Shown here piece by piece: positions 1 to 7,651 of a stretch of DNA of 64,000 nt. Below the pieces are notes generated by a model. The model ran no database searches and had not been told where the DNA came from. It worked only from the letters and a program-made list of their open reading frames with translations. Source of the DNA: Paenibacillus daejeonensis DSM 15491 (lineage in GTDB: Bacteria > Bacillota > Bacilli > Paenibacillales > Paenibacillaceae). Position numbers and translations under genes: made by a program. Each line of letters opens with the position of its first letter. Positions within the stretch are counted from its first letter, which is position 1. The stretch lies in the NCBI RefSeq assembly GCF_000378385.1, contig NZ_KB899663.1, forward strand, positions 351,417 through 415,416, read 5' to 3'.

Positions 1-1
1 T

Positions 2-1774
2 CAGTTAAGCTATACCTACCAATTGTCGGGAGATGTCCCGGACATGAATGCTGGACAAGCTCCTGCACTAACGATCGAGACTCTCGATGGCGGCATTCAT
101 TATGTACGTTTGTGGAACTATGTTGTCAATCGTCCTGTGGATGATTGGGAGGCCGGCTCCAAGCAGGTCTATCCTGCCAATCGGACACCGGGTGAGGCAA
201 CCGGCAAAAGGGGACAAGTCGTGCTCTCCTTTAATAACCTATATGCAGGGTGGCAGCCTTACGTCTATGATAATAGCGGGCGGTGGGTGAGCAATCCGGA
301 TTGGGTAAAAATCCCCGTGCATAATATTAAGCGAATCGTGTGGCCCTTTGTATCCCAATCTTATGATGCATCCACCCCCAAGAAGTTTCTGCCGGGGTCT
401 AACCGTTTTGAAATCCGTATGTCCAATTGGACGGTAACCGGAGATACATTCCTGCGCAGCGAGCCCTCCAGTCACCGCAAACATAACGTTCGTATGACAG
501 ATGACTATGACGACATCTATCATCTGACGCCGGAGCGGGTCGTCTCGGAATATATCAAGCTGGGTTATTCGGGCAGCGTCAACATGTATGTCGGCGCGTC
601 TCATTTCTATGATAAGCAAGGGATCGACGGAACCATGACGCTGATTGACGAAGAGCCATTTAACGATGCCTTTACCCAGTGGTATTCCAACTATATCAAG
701 CGGCTCAAGACCCATCACTTCACCTTAATTCATTCCATCTCCATGGAAAATGTGGATGCACCAGCGTCCTGGTGGCAGCGCTCATGGGATGGTACGCCAG
801 CAACGAGCGGATGGATGCCCACGCCGCATTTCTTAAGCTTCACGCATTCGGAAGTTCAGGCGTACTACAAGAAATATACGCTCGGTTTGGCTCAAATGTC
901 AGTGGATCATGGACTAAAACCTGTCGTACAACTGGGCGAGCCCTGGTGGTGGTTCATGGAGGGGACGACAGGACAGCCGCCGACCTTCTACGACGAGGCG
1001 ACCAAGGCACTGTACAAGAAAGAGAAGGGCAAGGACATGCATGTATTCAAGTCGAGTCATGATTCTATTGAAGAACATGAAGACTTGATCCATTGGCTGC
1101 AGGATAAAAACGGGGATTTTGCCTTGATGCTGAGAGACGCACTCAAGCAAGCTTATCCGCAAGCGGAGTTCACGGTATTGTTCTTTACGCCTTCCGTTAT
1201 TGATAAGGACCGGGTGCCGCACATGATGAGTATTGTGAATTTCCCGCAAAAGCAATGGGCCTATCCGAATTTGGATTTCTTCATGTTGGAGGATTACGAC
1301 TATCTCATTGATGACCAGATGGAGAAGCATGCTGAATCCTTACGCTTTGTCCAGGCACAGTTGGGTTATCCCGAAAAACGAATTCATTACTTTGCTGGCT
1401 TTGTACCTGAACAGGACCAACGATGGATATGGAACAACATCAATCGAGCCATTAATAATGGATTCAATCAGCGGTTTCAAGAGGTGTATGTCTGGGCTTA
1501 CGCCCAAATCAAGCGGGACAGCTGGACACCGCCTGATTTTGTCCTGGCGAACCGTCCTTCCGGACCTTATGTAGAGCTCTTCGATCTGACGCTGTCCAGT
1601 ACAGCGGATCGGCTCGTCTACACCATAGACGAATCCACACCTACGTTGACCCACGGCACCGTATACCGTCAGCCCATCCCGATCAACCAGTCTACGCGTC
1701 TGCGGGTCGCAGCGATTTCAGGTGGTTCAGTTACTGAGGTGTATGATTTTAGCTATAAGATTGAGGTCGAATAG
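2..1774 (+). CDS. TIM-barrel protein, phage-tail/glycosidase-like, 5'-truncated
   Basis: The reading frame is open to the left edge (codons from base 2), so the N-terminus is missing; a TTG at 23 is probably internal. About 590 residues are visible. The core has the look of a (beta/alpha)8 barrel: a conserved GEPWWWF strand near the middle, a stretch with MLEDYDYL, and a late strand with VYVWAYAQI. The last 70 residues resemble the chitobiase/beta-hexosaminidase C-terminal domain (DESTPT, then VYRQPIPINQSTRLRVAA). From memory this layout matches the family annotated in Bacillales as non-contractile tail sheath protein of phages or tail-like particles, but a surface glycoside hydrolase is an alternative. 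No other phage gene is in the window, so the context does not settle it. I am confident that it is a real gene and unsure of its role. Confidence 0.6.
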   Translation, partial: QLSYTYQLSGDVPDMNAGQAPALTIETLDGGIHYVRLWNYVVNRPVDDWEAGSKQVYPANRTPGEATGKRGQVVLSFNNLYAGWQPYVYDNSGRWVSNPDWVKIPVHNIKRIVWPFVSQSYDASTPKKFLPGSNRFEIRMSNWTVTGDTFLRSEPSSHRKHNVRMTDDYDDIYHLTPERVVSEYIKLGYSGSVNMYVGASHFYDKQGIDGTMTLIDEEPFNDAFTQWYSNYIKRLKTHHFTLIHSISMENVDAPASWWQRSWDGTPATSGWMPTPHFLSFTHSEVQAYYKKYTLGLAQMSVDHGLKPVVQLGEPWWWFMEGTTGQPPTFYDEATKALYKKEKGKDMHVFKSSHDSIEEHEDLIHWLQDKNGDFALMLRDALKQAYPQAEFTVLFFTPSVIDKDRVPHMMSIVNFPQKQWAYPNLDFFMLEDYDYLIDDQMEKHAESLRFVQAQLGYPEKRIHYFAGFVPEQDQRWIWNNINRAINNGFNQRFQEVYVWAYAQIKRDSWTPPDFVLANRPSGPYVELFDLTLSSTADRLVYTIDESTPTLTHGTVYRQPIPINQSTRLRVAAISGGSVTEVYDFSYKIEVE

Positions 1775-1855
1775 AGGGGCTGGTGTCCAGACTGTTCATC
1801 ACCTCATAATTATGGTACAGTGAATCGGTATATTGAGAAGAGGAAGTGAGCATCA

Positions 1856-2215
1856 GTGATTCAGATCACCGTTCCAACACCGGACGTTACGATAACCAAG
1901 CAGCAGTCCCCAACCTTGAGCCATATCTACGGTTTTACGGATTTTCATCTGATCTCCCGCGAGAAGGGCGGGATCTTCATGTTCTATGATGCCAATGATC
2001 AACTATTATTCGTCGGCAAGGCCAGGAAGCTGCGCCCACGGATCAAGAAGCATTTTGAGGATAGCGTATCGGTTATGAAAAACCACCGCGAGGAAGTAGC
2101 TAAGATTGAGGTGTGTATCGTAGAAGATCCGGTACACAGAGAAATCTACGAAACGCACATTATCAATGAAGGCCGAGCAAAGTATAATGTAGAGAAGGCT
2201 TTCTTCAGAGGCTAA
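1856..2215 (+). CDS. Small GIY-YIG-like nuclease-fold protein
   Basis: A 119-residue protein with a GTG start at 1856, preceded by a purine-rich GAGGAAGTGAG site. Residues about 38-65 read GGIFMFYD, then LLFVGKARKLRPRIKKHF. This matches the GIY-YIG core of the UvrC N-terminal domain (GVY-x-YIGKA-x-LRxR), but the two signature tyrosine triplets are altered to GIF and FVG. The C-terminal part has a Glu (ETHIINEG) and an Asn (YNVEKAFF) where UvrC-type domains carry the metal-binding Glu and a late Asn. It is a stand-alone domain with no UvrB-binding or HhH region. It could be a DNA nuclease, or an inactive DNA-binding derivative given the changed motif. A bidirectional terminator follows immediately. 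Confidence 0.75.
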   Translation: MIQITVPTPDVTITKQQSPTLSHIYGFTDFHLISREKGGIFMFYDANDQLLFVGKARKLRPRIKKHFEDSVSVMKNHREEVAKIEVCIVEDPVHREIYETHIINEGRAKYNVEKAFFRG

Positions 2216-2241
2216 CCGAAATATATGTAGTATAAGCAAAG

Positions 2242-2285
2242 AAAGTTGGAACGAAAACATGATGTTTTCGCGCCAACTTTTTTTT
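2242..2285. terminator. Bidirectional Rho-independent terminator
   Basis: A long hairpin (AAAGTTGG...CCAACTTT with inner CGAAAAC/GTTTTCG arms) is followed by a run of T on the plus strand and preceded by a short A-rich stretch. It lies between the convergent GIY-YIG gene and the anti-sigma gene, so it serves both. Confidence 0.85.
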
Positions 2286-2304
2286 GTAGAATCATTCGGC
2301 TAAA

Positions 2305-3486
2305 TTAATCTGCCGTCGTCATCACCACATACTGCACGACATCCCCGTCAAAATACAAATCGAGATCATCCCAATTGTCGACGTCGTACTTCCAGTTGAG
2401 GCTGGTTTGGATATGCGGCGTGCCCAAGAGCTCTTGTACCTCATCCTTGGTCATGCCGACACGGATGCCGTCACTGGTCTGGTATTCATCGGTTGTGAAG
2501 GCGACGAGCAGGTCCCAACTGATGATGGCTCCTTCATTATACGAGCGGACACTGTCCAGTCTGGACGTCTCCGTGTAGTAAGGGAGATCGACCTCTGCGG
2601 GCATCTCGGCCAGCTCCTCTGTCCAGCGATAGTAGGTTTTGCCGTCCACGGCGAGACGCTCGGCCTCATAGCTGTTGGAGCGGTCTTCGTCTCCAGTCTC
2701 TGAATTGGATAACACCGCATTGCGGGCCTGCACGAATTGAGCAATTGCAGAATCCGGGTAGATGGCGGAATAGACTGCCCTGGCTGTATTGCCATTCGCA
2801 TAGACTTGGCCAGCACCAAGATCCATCACATTGGCCTGCGACGCATAAGGAATCGCGTAGAGGGTATCACCGGCCTGAAATCTCAGCATGGCATCCAACT
2901 GCGGTTCGTCACCCGTTGACGTCTCGTCGATGAGGCTCTCCGGCAAGAAGACCTGGCCCAGCAGAGTCAACAGGTTGTTGGGACCCTCCTGAGGCACTTC
3001 AAGCTCCTGTCCGTCTTCCGTGCGCACCGATACCTCAGTCACATCATCCATGGAGAAAGGCAAGGCTTCACTTAGCATCACATCATCAATGGAGGCCAGC
3101 TCTACCAACGTTTCGCTGTCGAGTGGCTCGATATCTGGCAGCGGTGGCGGGCCTTCAGGTGTCGGATCTGTTGGCGGCTCCACGGGGTCATTGGTGCCGA
3201 CCGGTGGATCTACCGGATTGGTCACGCCGGGACCGGCGTTGCCTTCACTAGGACCCGGCCCGATTATCCCGGGAAGCCGGTCGAAGGTCAGAGTGATGCC
3301 GAGCAGCAGTACGATAGCGGTGGTGCTGAGCGCAGCGATTGGGAGCCAGCGTTTGCGCTTGGTTTTATTATCCTTGCGCGCCAGTTTCCGTTCAATCCGT
3401 GTCATGTTCTCGGTGGTGAACGTCTTTTTACGGTGCGGTCCGGTCTGGAGGTTTTTGTACCAATCCGGCTTGACGTCCTTAGTCAT
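2305..3486 (-). CDS. Membrane anti-sigma-like protein with SmpA/BamE-like C-terminus
   Basis: The ATG at 3486 is preferred because a GGAAGGGGA site lies 9 bases upstream; the GTG at 3495 has no usable spacing. The 393-residue protein has a basic cytoplasmic N-terminus (about 45 residues), one membrane segment (IAALSTTAIVLLLGITLTF), a Pro/Gly-rich extracellular linker (PGPSEGNAG...DPTPEGPPPLPD) and a large outer domain. The last 60 residues contain GMTKDEVQELLGTP followed by a WKYD strand, typical of the SmpA/OmlA (BamE) fold. The gene overlaps the upstream sigma gene by 8 bp, so the two are translationally coupled. The topology and position indicate an anti-sigma factor that senses a cell-surface signal, though I see no zinc-binding (ZAS) motif. 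The assignment as anti-sigma is inferred from context. Confidence 0.75.
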   Translation of the reverse strand: MTKDVKPDWYKNLQTGPHRKKTFTTENMTRIERKLARKDNKTKRKRWLPIAALSTTAIVLLLGITLTFDRLPGIIGPGPSEGNAGPGVTNPVDPPVGTNDPVEPPTDPTPEGPPPLPDIEPLDSETLVELASIDDVMLSEALPFSMDDVTEVSVRTEDGQELEVPQEGPNNLLTLLGQVFLPESLIDETSTGDEPQLDAMLRFQAGDTLYAIPYASQANVMDLGAGQVYANGNTARAVYSAIYPDSAIAQFVQARNAVLSNSETGDEDRSNSYEAERLAVDGKTYYRWTEELAEMPAEVDLPYYTETSRLDSVRSYNEGAIISWDLLVAFTTDEYQTSDGIRVGMTKDEVQELLGTPHIQTSLNWKYDVDNWDDLDLYFDGDVVQYVVMTTAD

Positions 3487-4018
3487 ATTGCGCACTCCCC
3501 TTCCAATAGGTGTTCATTTTCTGTCTTGCCCGCGATAATCTGGATTTGACGGTGCCTTCGGGTAGCTGCAGTACGTCCGCAATCTCCTTGGTATTCAGAT
3601 CGAACTTGGCATGCAGGATCAGAACCTCCCGCAGCTTGAGTGGCAGCTTCAGGACGACCGTCCAGATTTCATGCGTGAACTGATTCTCCATCGCTTCTTT
3701 CTCGGCCGAGGACGTATCGCCTTCCACCGTCACCCGGTCCATGAGCGTCACCCGACGGAGGAACGCGGACCGAAGATGGTTAATTGACATGTTGCGGGTG
3801 ATCGAGAGCAGCCATGTCTTGATCGAAGACTTCCCGCGAAACGTATGGATGGAATGATATACTTTCAGGAAGACATCCTGTGACACATCATCCGCCAGGT
3901 CATGCTTTTTGGTTATCGTAAAGGCCAGGTTCCACACATCTTGACCGTAGAGTTCCATCAGGTGGCGGAAGCTGTCCGCATCCATTCGCTCGAGGTAGTT
4001 CCAGTTGATTTCCCCCAC
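3479..4018 (-). CDS. ECF-type RNA polymerase sigma factor
   Basis: A 179-residue sigma-70 family protein. Region 2 (about residues 10-75) includes DLADDVSQDVFLKVYHSIHTFRG and KTWLLSITRN; region 4 (about 115-165) includes LPLKLREVLILH and an HTH with TKEIADVLQLPEGTVKSRLSRAR. An in-frame ATG at 4033 lies inside a perfect GGAGGTGA Shine-Dalgarno sequence, so the GTG at 4018, 5 bases after that site, is the more credible start. It directs RNA polymerase to a stress or envelope regulon and is probably held inactive by the co-transcribed membrane protein downstream. The regulon cannot be deduced from this window. Confidence 0.92.
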   Translation of the reverse strand: MGEINWNYLERMDADSFRHLMELYGQDVWNLAFTITKKHDLADDVSQDVFLKVYHSIHTFRGKSSIKTWLLSITRNMSINHLRSAFLRRVTLMDRVTVEGDTSSAEKEAMENQFTHEIWTVVLKLPLKLREVLILHAKFDLNTKEIADVLQLPEGTVKSRLSRARQKMNTYWKGSAQYD

Positions 4019-4206
4019 ATTGTTCACCTCCATAAATTAGACAGCGCAGTTGCGAGATCCGTTCCATTCGCCGCAGTTAATGTTAAGTTAACCCAAAACC
4101 TGGATGTGTAAAAGCAAAAAAGGCCTGGAGAATGTGGAACAGAGGTCCGTGGTTGGACGTATAGCATAGGACGAGGTCTGTTTGGTGAGAAAGGAGGGGG
4201 TGCGAA

Positions 4207-4614
4207 ATGACCACTCTGGCCCGGCTGGCGCTAGCCAGCTATACCTTGCTCTTGGCCTATTGGATGCTCATTGGATTCGGGCGAACGGCGGGCACGGAAT
4301 ATATGTACAATCTGCGACCGTTCGCGACGATCTCGCATTTTATGGATGTGGGCAGCATCAATACCCGAACATGGGCCATTAATTTGATTGGTAACATTGG
4401 CGTGTTCGTCCCTTTCGGTCTGCTGATTCCCGCCGCTGTTCGGACCGGATTCGGCAAATCGCTGGCGATCTTCCTCGCGGGACTGACGATATTGGAGCTG
4501 TCGCAGCTGCTTAGTCGCCGCGGCAGTCTGGATGTGGACGATTTTATTCTTAACTCGTTCGGGTTTGTGATGGGTTATGGTCTGCTGATGCTGTGGCGGC
4601 GGGTAGCGAGGTGA
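4207..4614 (+). CDS. VanZ-like membrane protein
   Basis: A 135-residue integral membrane protein with about four helices and an AAAGGAGGGGG site just upstream. Features of the VanZ family are visible: a conserved NLRPF after the first helix, NLIGNIGVFVPFGLLIP in the second, and the C-terminal pattern ELSQLLSRRGSLDVDDFILNSFGFVMGY, with the RGSLDVDD-x-ILN motif strongly conserved. VanZ proteins can raise teicoplanin resistance in enterococci, but most chromosomal members have no known substrate. The gene stands alone, divergent from the ECF sigma gene. Confidence 0.85.
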   Translation: MTTLARLALASYTLLLAYWMLIGFGRTAGTEYMYNLRPFATISHFMDVGSINTRTWAINLIGNIGVFVPFGLLIPAAVRTGFGKSLAIFLAGLTILELSQLLSRRGSLDVDDFILNSFGFVMGYGLLMLWRRVAR

Positions 4615-4662
4615 GCGAGTGGATGCGTGTGTGTGGGGCGCGAGTAGGAGCACGAATGTTGG

Positions 4663-4841
4663 GGAGCATTTTTTCCGCTAAACTGTCTGTATTGCGCATG
4701 AGATCAAAAATATGGCTTCTATTTTCCGCTATGTGCTGCTATTCATCAGATAATCAATGGTTAGTTAGCCAATAACGGAAAATATGCTCCACAATTCCGG
4801 CAGAACCCCCATTATGAAGCGGATAACGGAACATATGCACC
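4663..4841. repeat. Four-unit inverted array with 51-bp spacing (TTTTCCGCTA type)
   Basis: This fills most of the 388-bp gap between the convergent VanZ-like and Rex genes. The motif TTTTCCGCT occurs at 4671 and 4722 (51 bp apart); its near inverse complement ATAACGGA occurs at 4772 and 4823 (again 51 bp). The outer copies are flanked by GGAGCAT on one side and ATGCTCC/ATGCACC on the other, so two direct units face two inverted units. No ORF of interest is present. Confidence 0.7.
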
Positions 4842-4947
4842 CTATCATGAGCCATATTCATCCTAATCGCTCATCCTCTCTGATACTTCGCTAGTAGAAT
4901 TGAGATTCGAGCGCTCCATCCACCACGACGCCCCCGCACAGAAAAAG

Positions 4948-4988
4948 AAGCTCCCCCGCCATAGGTACAATAGCGGGGGAGCTTTTTG
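4948..4988. terminator. Bidirectional terminator between VanZ-like gene and rex
   Basis: The stem AAGCTCCCCCGC...GCGGGGGAGCTT has a 13-base loop. Five T follow on the plus side, and an A-rich stretch on the other side gives U in the minus-strand transcript. It ends just before the Rex stop codon. Confidence 0.85.
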
Positions 4989-5002
4989 CTGTTTCTAATG
5001 GG

Positions 5003-6163
5003 TTACGCCTCTTCGCGCGGGAGATAGATCCGGAAGCGTCCGCTGAGGGCGAGTAAGCTGAAGAAGTAGAGGCAATTGTCATAGTAGCGGCGCACGCCCT
5101 TGCGCAGCGGCGTGTCCCAGAACAGCCGGACGAAATGCTCCGCATCCGGTCCATCGGCTGCCAGAGAGGCCATGGCGTTGGTCGCAAGCAGGCCGACCGG
5201 GTGCAATGATGGCTCATCGAAGGGTTGGCCGTCGATGGTGTACCGGCGGTAATCCTCCACATCAATGGGACGGAAAAACTGCTGCAGCCGGTTAGATTGC
5301 TCGACCTGCCACGGGTCGGCACGGAACCATTCCCAGTCCAGGCCGATATTGGCGGCCGTGCGGTAAGCGTCGCTGAAGAAGTGGCGGAAATCCCCGTGTC
5401 GCTGCGGTTCAGCAGGCGTGCCATCGTAATTGGCGTATTCCGGAGACAATCCGGTCACCGGATGACAAGCCGTCTGCAGATAGGCACGACTTGCAGCAGC
5501 TGCTTCCCGCCAGAACGGACGGTCCTGCTCATCAGCCTGCAGGGCGAACAGCTCGTAGAAGTGTGGCAGGTGGTACGATGGATCGCTGAACGGGGATTCA
5601 GGGATGAACTTGATGAGCCGCGTCTCGTGATCCCACATCGGATCGCCCTCGCCGTCCTCACCCTGATGCAGACAGGCACGGAGAATGATGCGGGCCTGAT
5701 CCGCATAGTCATACGGCGCTGGCCCGTCGCCCCAGCGGGCAGAGGCAAAAAACAATGCCATCGCGAAGAACTCTTCCCCATCAGGAGCCGGTCCCTGCGA
5801 AATTCGCGTCCCATCCGGTTTGCAGTGCCAGGCGAAATAATCCTTGTAGCGTCCTTCCGTGTGCTGCATATACGTTTTGGCGAACGTCCACAGCCGGTCG
5901 AACACCTCCTGGTCGTCCATCTGAACCGCCATCATCATGCCATAGCTCATGCCTTCTGTACGCACATCCAGATTCCCGGTGTCGAGGAAATAACCTTTGT
6001 CATCGCCAACCGGATAGTAGATCCGGACATCCTCATCTCCCGTCAGCAGATCAGACCAGGCTTGTTCGAGCCGCGCTGCAATCTCCTGCTCCGAGTACCC
6101 CAGTTCCTTGAAGCAATTGCGATAGTGTCCTGTATAAAAAGCGTCTTGCGTAGAAGTTGTCAT
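5003..6163 (-). CDS. Reducing-end xylose-releasing exo-oligoxylanase (GH8)
   Basis: The start is the ATG at 6163, with GGAGGCGG 7 bases upstream, giving 386 residues, close to Bacillus halodurans Rex. With this start the family landmarks fall in place: Glu70 in TEGMSYG (general acid), Asp128 in GPAPDGEEFF, and Asp265 in the SDAYRTAANIG stretch (general base, Asp263 in Rex). There is no signal peptide, so it acts in the cytoplasm, removing xylose from the reducing end of imported xylo-oligosaccharides of three or more units. No xylan gene cluster surrounds it. A LacI-type site at 6343 lies about 180 bp upstream and could affect it. The Rex subfamily is preferred over an endo-acting GH8 because of length, the missing signal peptide and the motif match. 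Confidence 0.9.
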   Translation of the reverse strand: MTTSTQDAFYTGHYRNCFKELGYSEQEIAARLEQAWSDLLTGDEDVRIYYPVGDDKGYFLDTGNLDVRTEGMSYGMMMAVQMDDQEVFDRLWTFAKTYMQHTEGRYKDYFAWHCKPDGTRISQGPAPDGEEFFAMALFFASARWGDGPAPYDYADQARIILRACLHQGEDGEGDPMWDHETRLIKFIPESPFSDPSYHLPHFYELFALQADEQDRPFWREAAAASRAYLQTACHPVTGLSPEYANYDGTPAEPQRHGDFRHFFSDAYRTAANIGLDWEWFRADPWQVEQSNRLQQFFRPIDVEDYRRYTIDGQPFDEPSLHPVGLLATNAMASLAADGPDAEHFVRLFWDTPLRKGVRRYYDNCLYFFSLLALSGRFRIYLPREEA

Positions 6164-6342
6164 CGATTGGCCGCCTCCATAGATTGGTTTCTCTCCTATC
6201 TTACCATCGGCGGCTTGCATGCGAGTTTAGGTTCTTCTTTGAAAACTATAGGACTTGCCCGCTAGTCCTGCGACATTCGGATGGCATCGGCTGGCGAGAC
6301 TGTACTGATCCGCCGTGGGCAGGGGAGTAGTGCTCAGATTAT

Positions 6343-6360
6343 TTGCGTAAACGTTTTTAC
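6343..6360. promoter_or_regulatory. LacI-type operator, distal copy
   Basis: TTGCGTAAACGTT followed by TTTAC forms a dyad (GTAAA / TTTAC around CG). The same 13 bases recur at 6581. The site lies in the divergent rex/lacI gap, about 180 bp from rex and 260 bp from lacI. Confidence 0.6.
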
Positions 6361-6540
6361 AAGTTTTCGCAGGAGGTTAGACGGCGACGACTCAACAACA
6401 AATCAATTAGTGTTAGTTTAGATGACGCAAACATGAATAATTTTCCACTTTACTATTGGTTTTTTGAGATAAACCTAACACAAACGCGTTATATAATTAA
6501 AATGCAAGCGTTTTATCTTTGATTTTTTTGAAAAATGCTA

Positions 6541-6569
6541 TTGTAATCTTTTAAATCGTGTAATAGAAT
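6541..6569 (+). promoter_or_regulatory. Sigma-A promoter of the lacI-rbsK-ABC operon
   Basis: TTGTAA at 6541 and TAGAAT at 6564 are separated by 17 bp. The proximal operator at 6581 starts 11 bp after the -10 box, so bound repressor would cover the transcription start. A further cre-like sequence (TGCAAGCGTTTT) at 6503 may add catabolite control. Confidence 0.6.
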
Positions 6570-6580
6570 AAAAACAGAAA

Positions 6581-6597
6581 TTGCGTAAACGTTATGA
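6581..6597. promoter_or_regulatory. LacI-type operator, proximal copy
   Basis: TTGCGTAAACGTT is identical over 13 bases to the copy at 6343, 238 bp away, and is placed just downstream of the promoter -10 box. Two identical sites at this distance suggest DNA looping by a tetrameric or paired regulator. Confidence 0.65.
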
Positions 6598-6621
6598 CAA
6601 AGAGTAAACGGCGGGGTGATT

Positions 6622-7635
6622 ATGGCCAATAAGGAAATTACAATTAAAGATGTTGCCAAGCAGGCAGGCGTGTCTGTGGCAACGGTATCCCGGGTATTAA
6701 ACGGACGCGACCGCGTGAGTGACGATACTCGTAAGAAGATCCTCAAAATTATTGAAGACATGAACTTTGTACCCAATACGATGGCGGCTTCCATGGTTAA
6801 CAAGAAGACACGAATGCTGTCCGTCGTCGTACCAGAGATTCAGAATCCATTCTATACCGCAGTCATTAGCGGGACAGTGGAAGTAGCCAAAAAGGCGGGA
6901 TTCGTAACGCTGGTCGTTTCGACCAACAATGAAGAAGCCGAGGAGGAAGAGTTCTTCGAAAGCTTCCTTGGCAAGAATGTGGATGGCATTGTACTAATCG
7001 GCACGCATCGACGTCCAGAGTTCTATCGCAGTATTCGGAAGCCGACGATTCTTGTGGACCGATACATTAACAATTGTGGTCATGACGGCGTTATGATTGA
7101 TAATTTCCGCGGGGCGTACGAAGCGACCAGACACTTCCTTGATTATGGACACGAGCGTATAGCTATCATCGATGGCGATCATTACTTTAATGACGGCAAG
7201 GATCGCTACTGGGGCTACCATCAAGCCATGCATGAGAGCGGGTTATCGCCAGAAGCAAGGTATCACAAGCAGGGCACCTGGACAGAAGAGGATGGATACC
7301 GCTTTACTCGCGAGTTGCTACAGTCCGAGGAGCCGCCGACAGCGATTTTTGCTGCCAACAATGTGATCTGCACAGGGGCAATCAAGGCGATCCGTGATTT
7401 GAATTTGCGCATGGGCGAGGATATCTCGCTCGTCGGGTTCGACGACAACGAGCTTGCCCAGTTTGTCCAGCCCCGGGTAACGGTCGTTAGCAGACCGACC
7501 AAGGAAATGGGTGTGCAGGCAGCCGAAATGCTGATTCAGAAAATTACAGAAGAACCCAAGGAGCAAGCCAAGCTGAAAAAAACCATTTTGGATGTTGAAC
7601 TGCTGATCTTTGGTTCTGTCAAAAAACTCAACTAG
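6622..7635 (+). CDS. LacI-family transcriptional regulator (ribose-type)
   Basis: A 337-residue repressor. The ATG at 6622 follows GGCGGGGTG and is favoured over the GTG at 6616. The N-terminal HTH reads TIKDVAKQAGVSVATVSRVLNG, followed by a hinge (PNTMAASMVNKKTRMLSVVVPEI). The rest is a periplasmic-binding-protein-like sensor (FYTAVISGTVEVAKKAGF; late SLVGFDDNELAQFVQPRVTVV). It heads a long operon containing ribokinase and an ABC sugar importer, so its effector is presumably the imported sugar or its phosphate. It likely represses its own transcript through the two TTGCGTAAACGTT sites upstream. Confidence 0.9.
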   Translation: MANKEITIKDVAKQAGVSVATVSRVLNGRDRVSDDTRKKILKIIEDMNFVPNTMAASMVNKKTRMLSVVVPEIQNPFYTAVISGTVEVAKKAGFVTLVVSTNNEEAEEEEFFESFLGKNVDGIVLIGTHRRPEFYRSIRKPTILVDRYINNCGHDGVMIDNFRGAYEATRHFLDYGHERIAIIDGDHYFNDGKDRYWGYHQAMHESGLSPEARYHKQGTWTEEDGYRFTRELLQSEEPPTAIFAANNVICTGAIKAIRDLNLRMGEDISLVGFDDNELAQFVQPRVTVVSRPTKEMGVQAAEMLIQKITEEPKEQAKLKKTILDVELLIFGSVKKLN

Positions 7636-7651
7636 CTTCGGAGGAATCCTC

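Noticed and set aside
5225-6265. 346-residue plus-strand open frame over rex
   Set aside because: The opposite strand encodes GH8 with intact catalytic residues; this frame has no recognisable feature.
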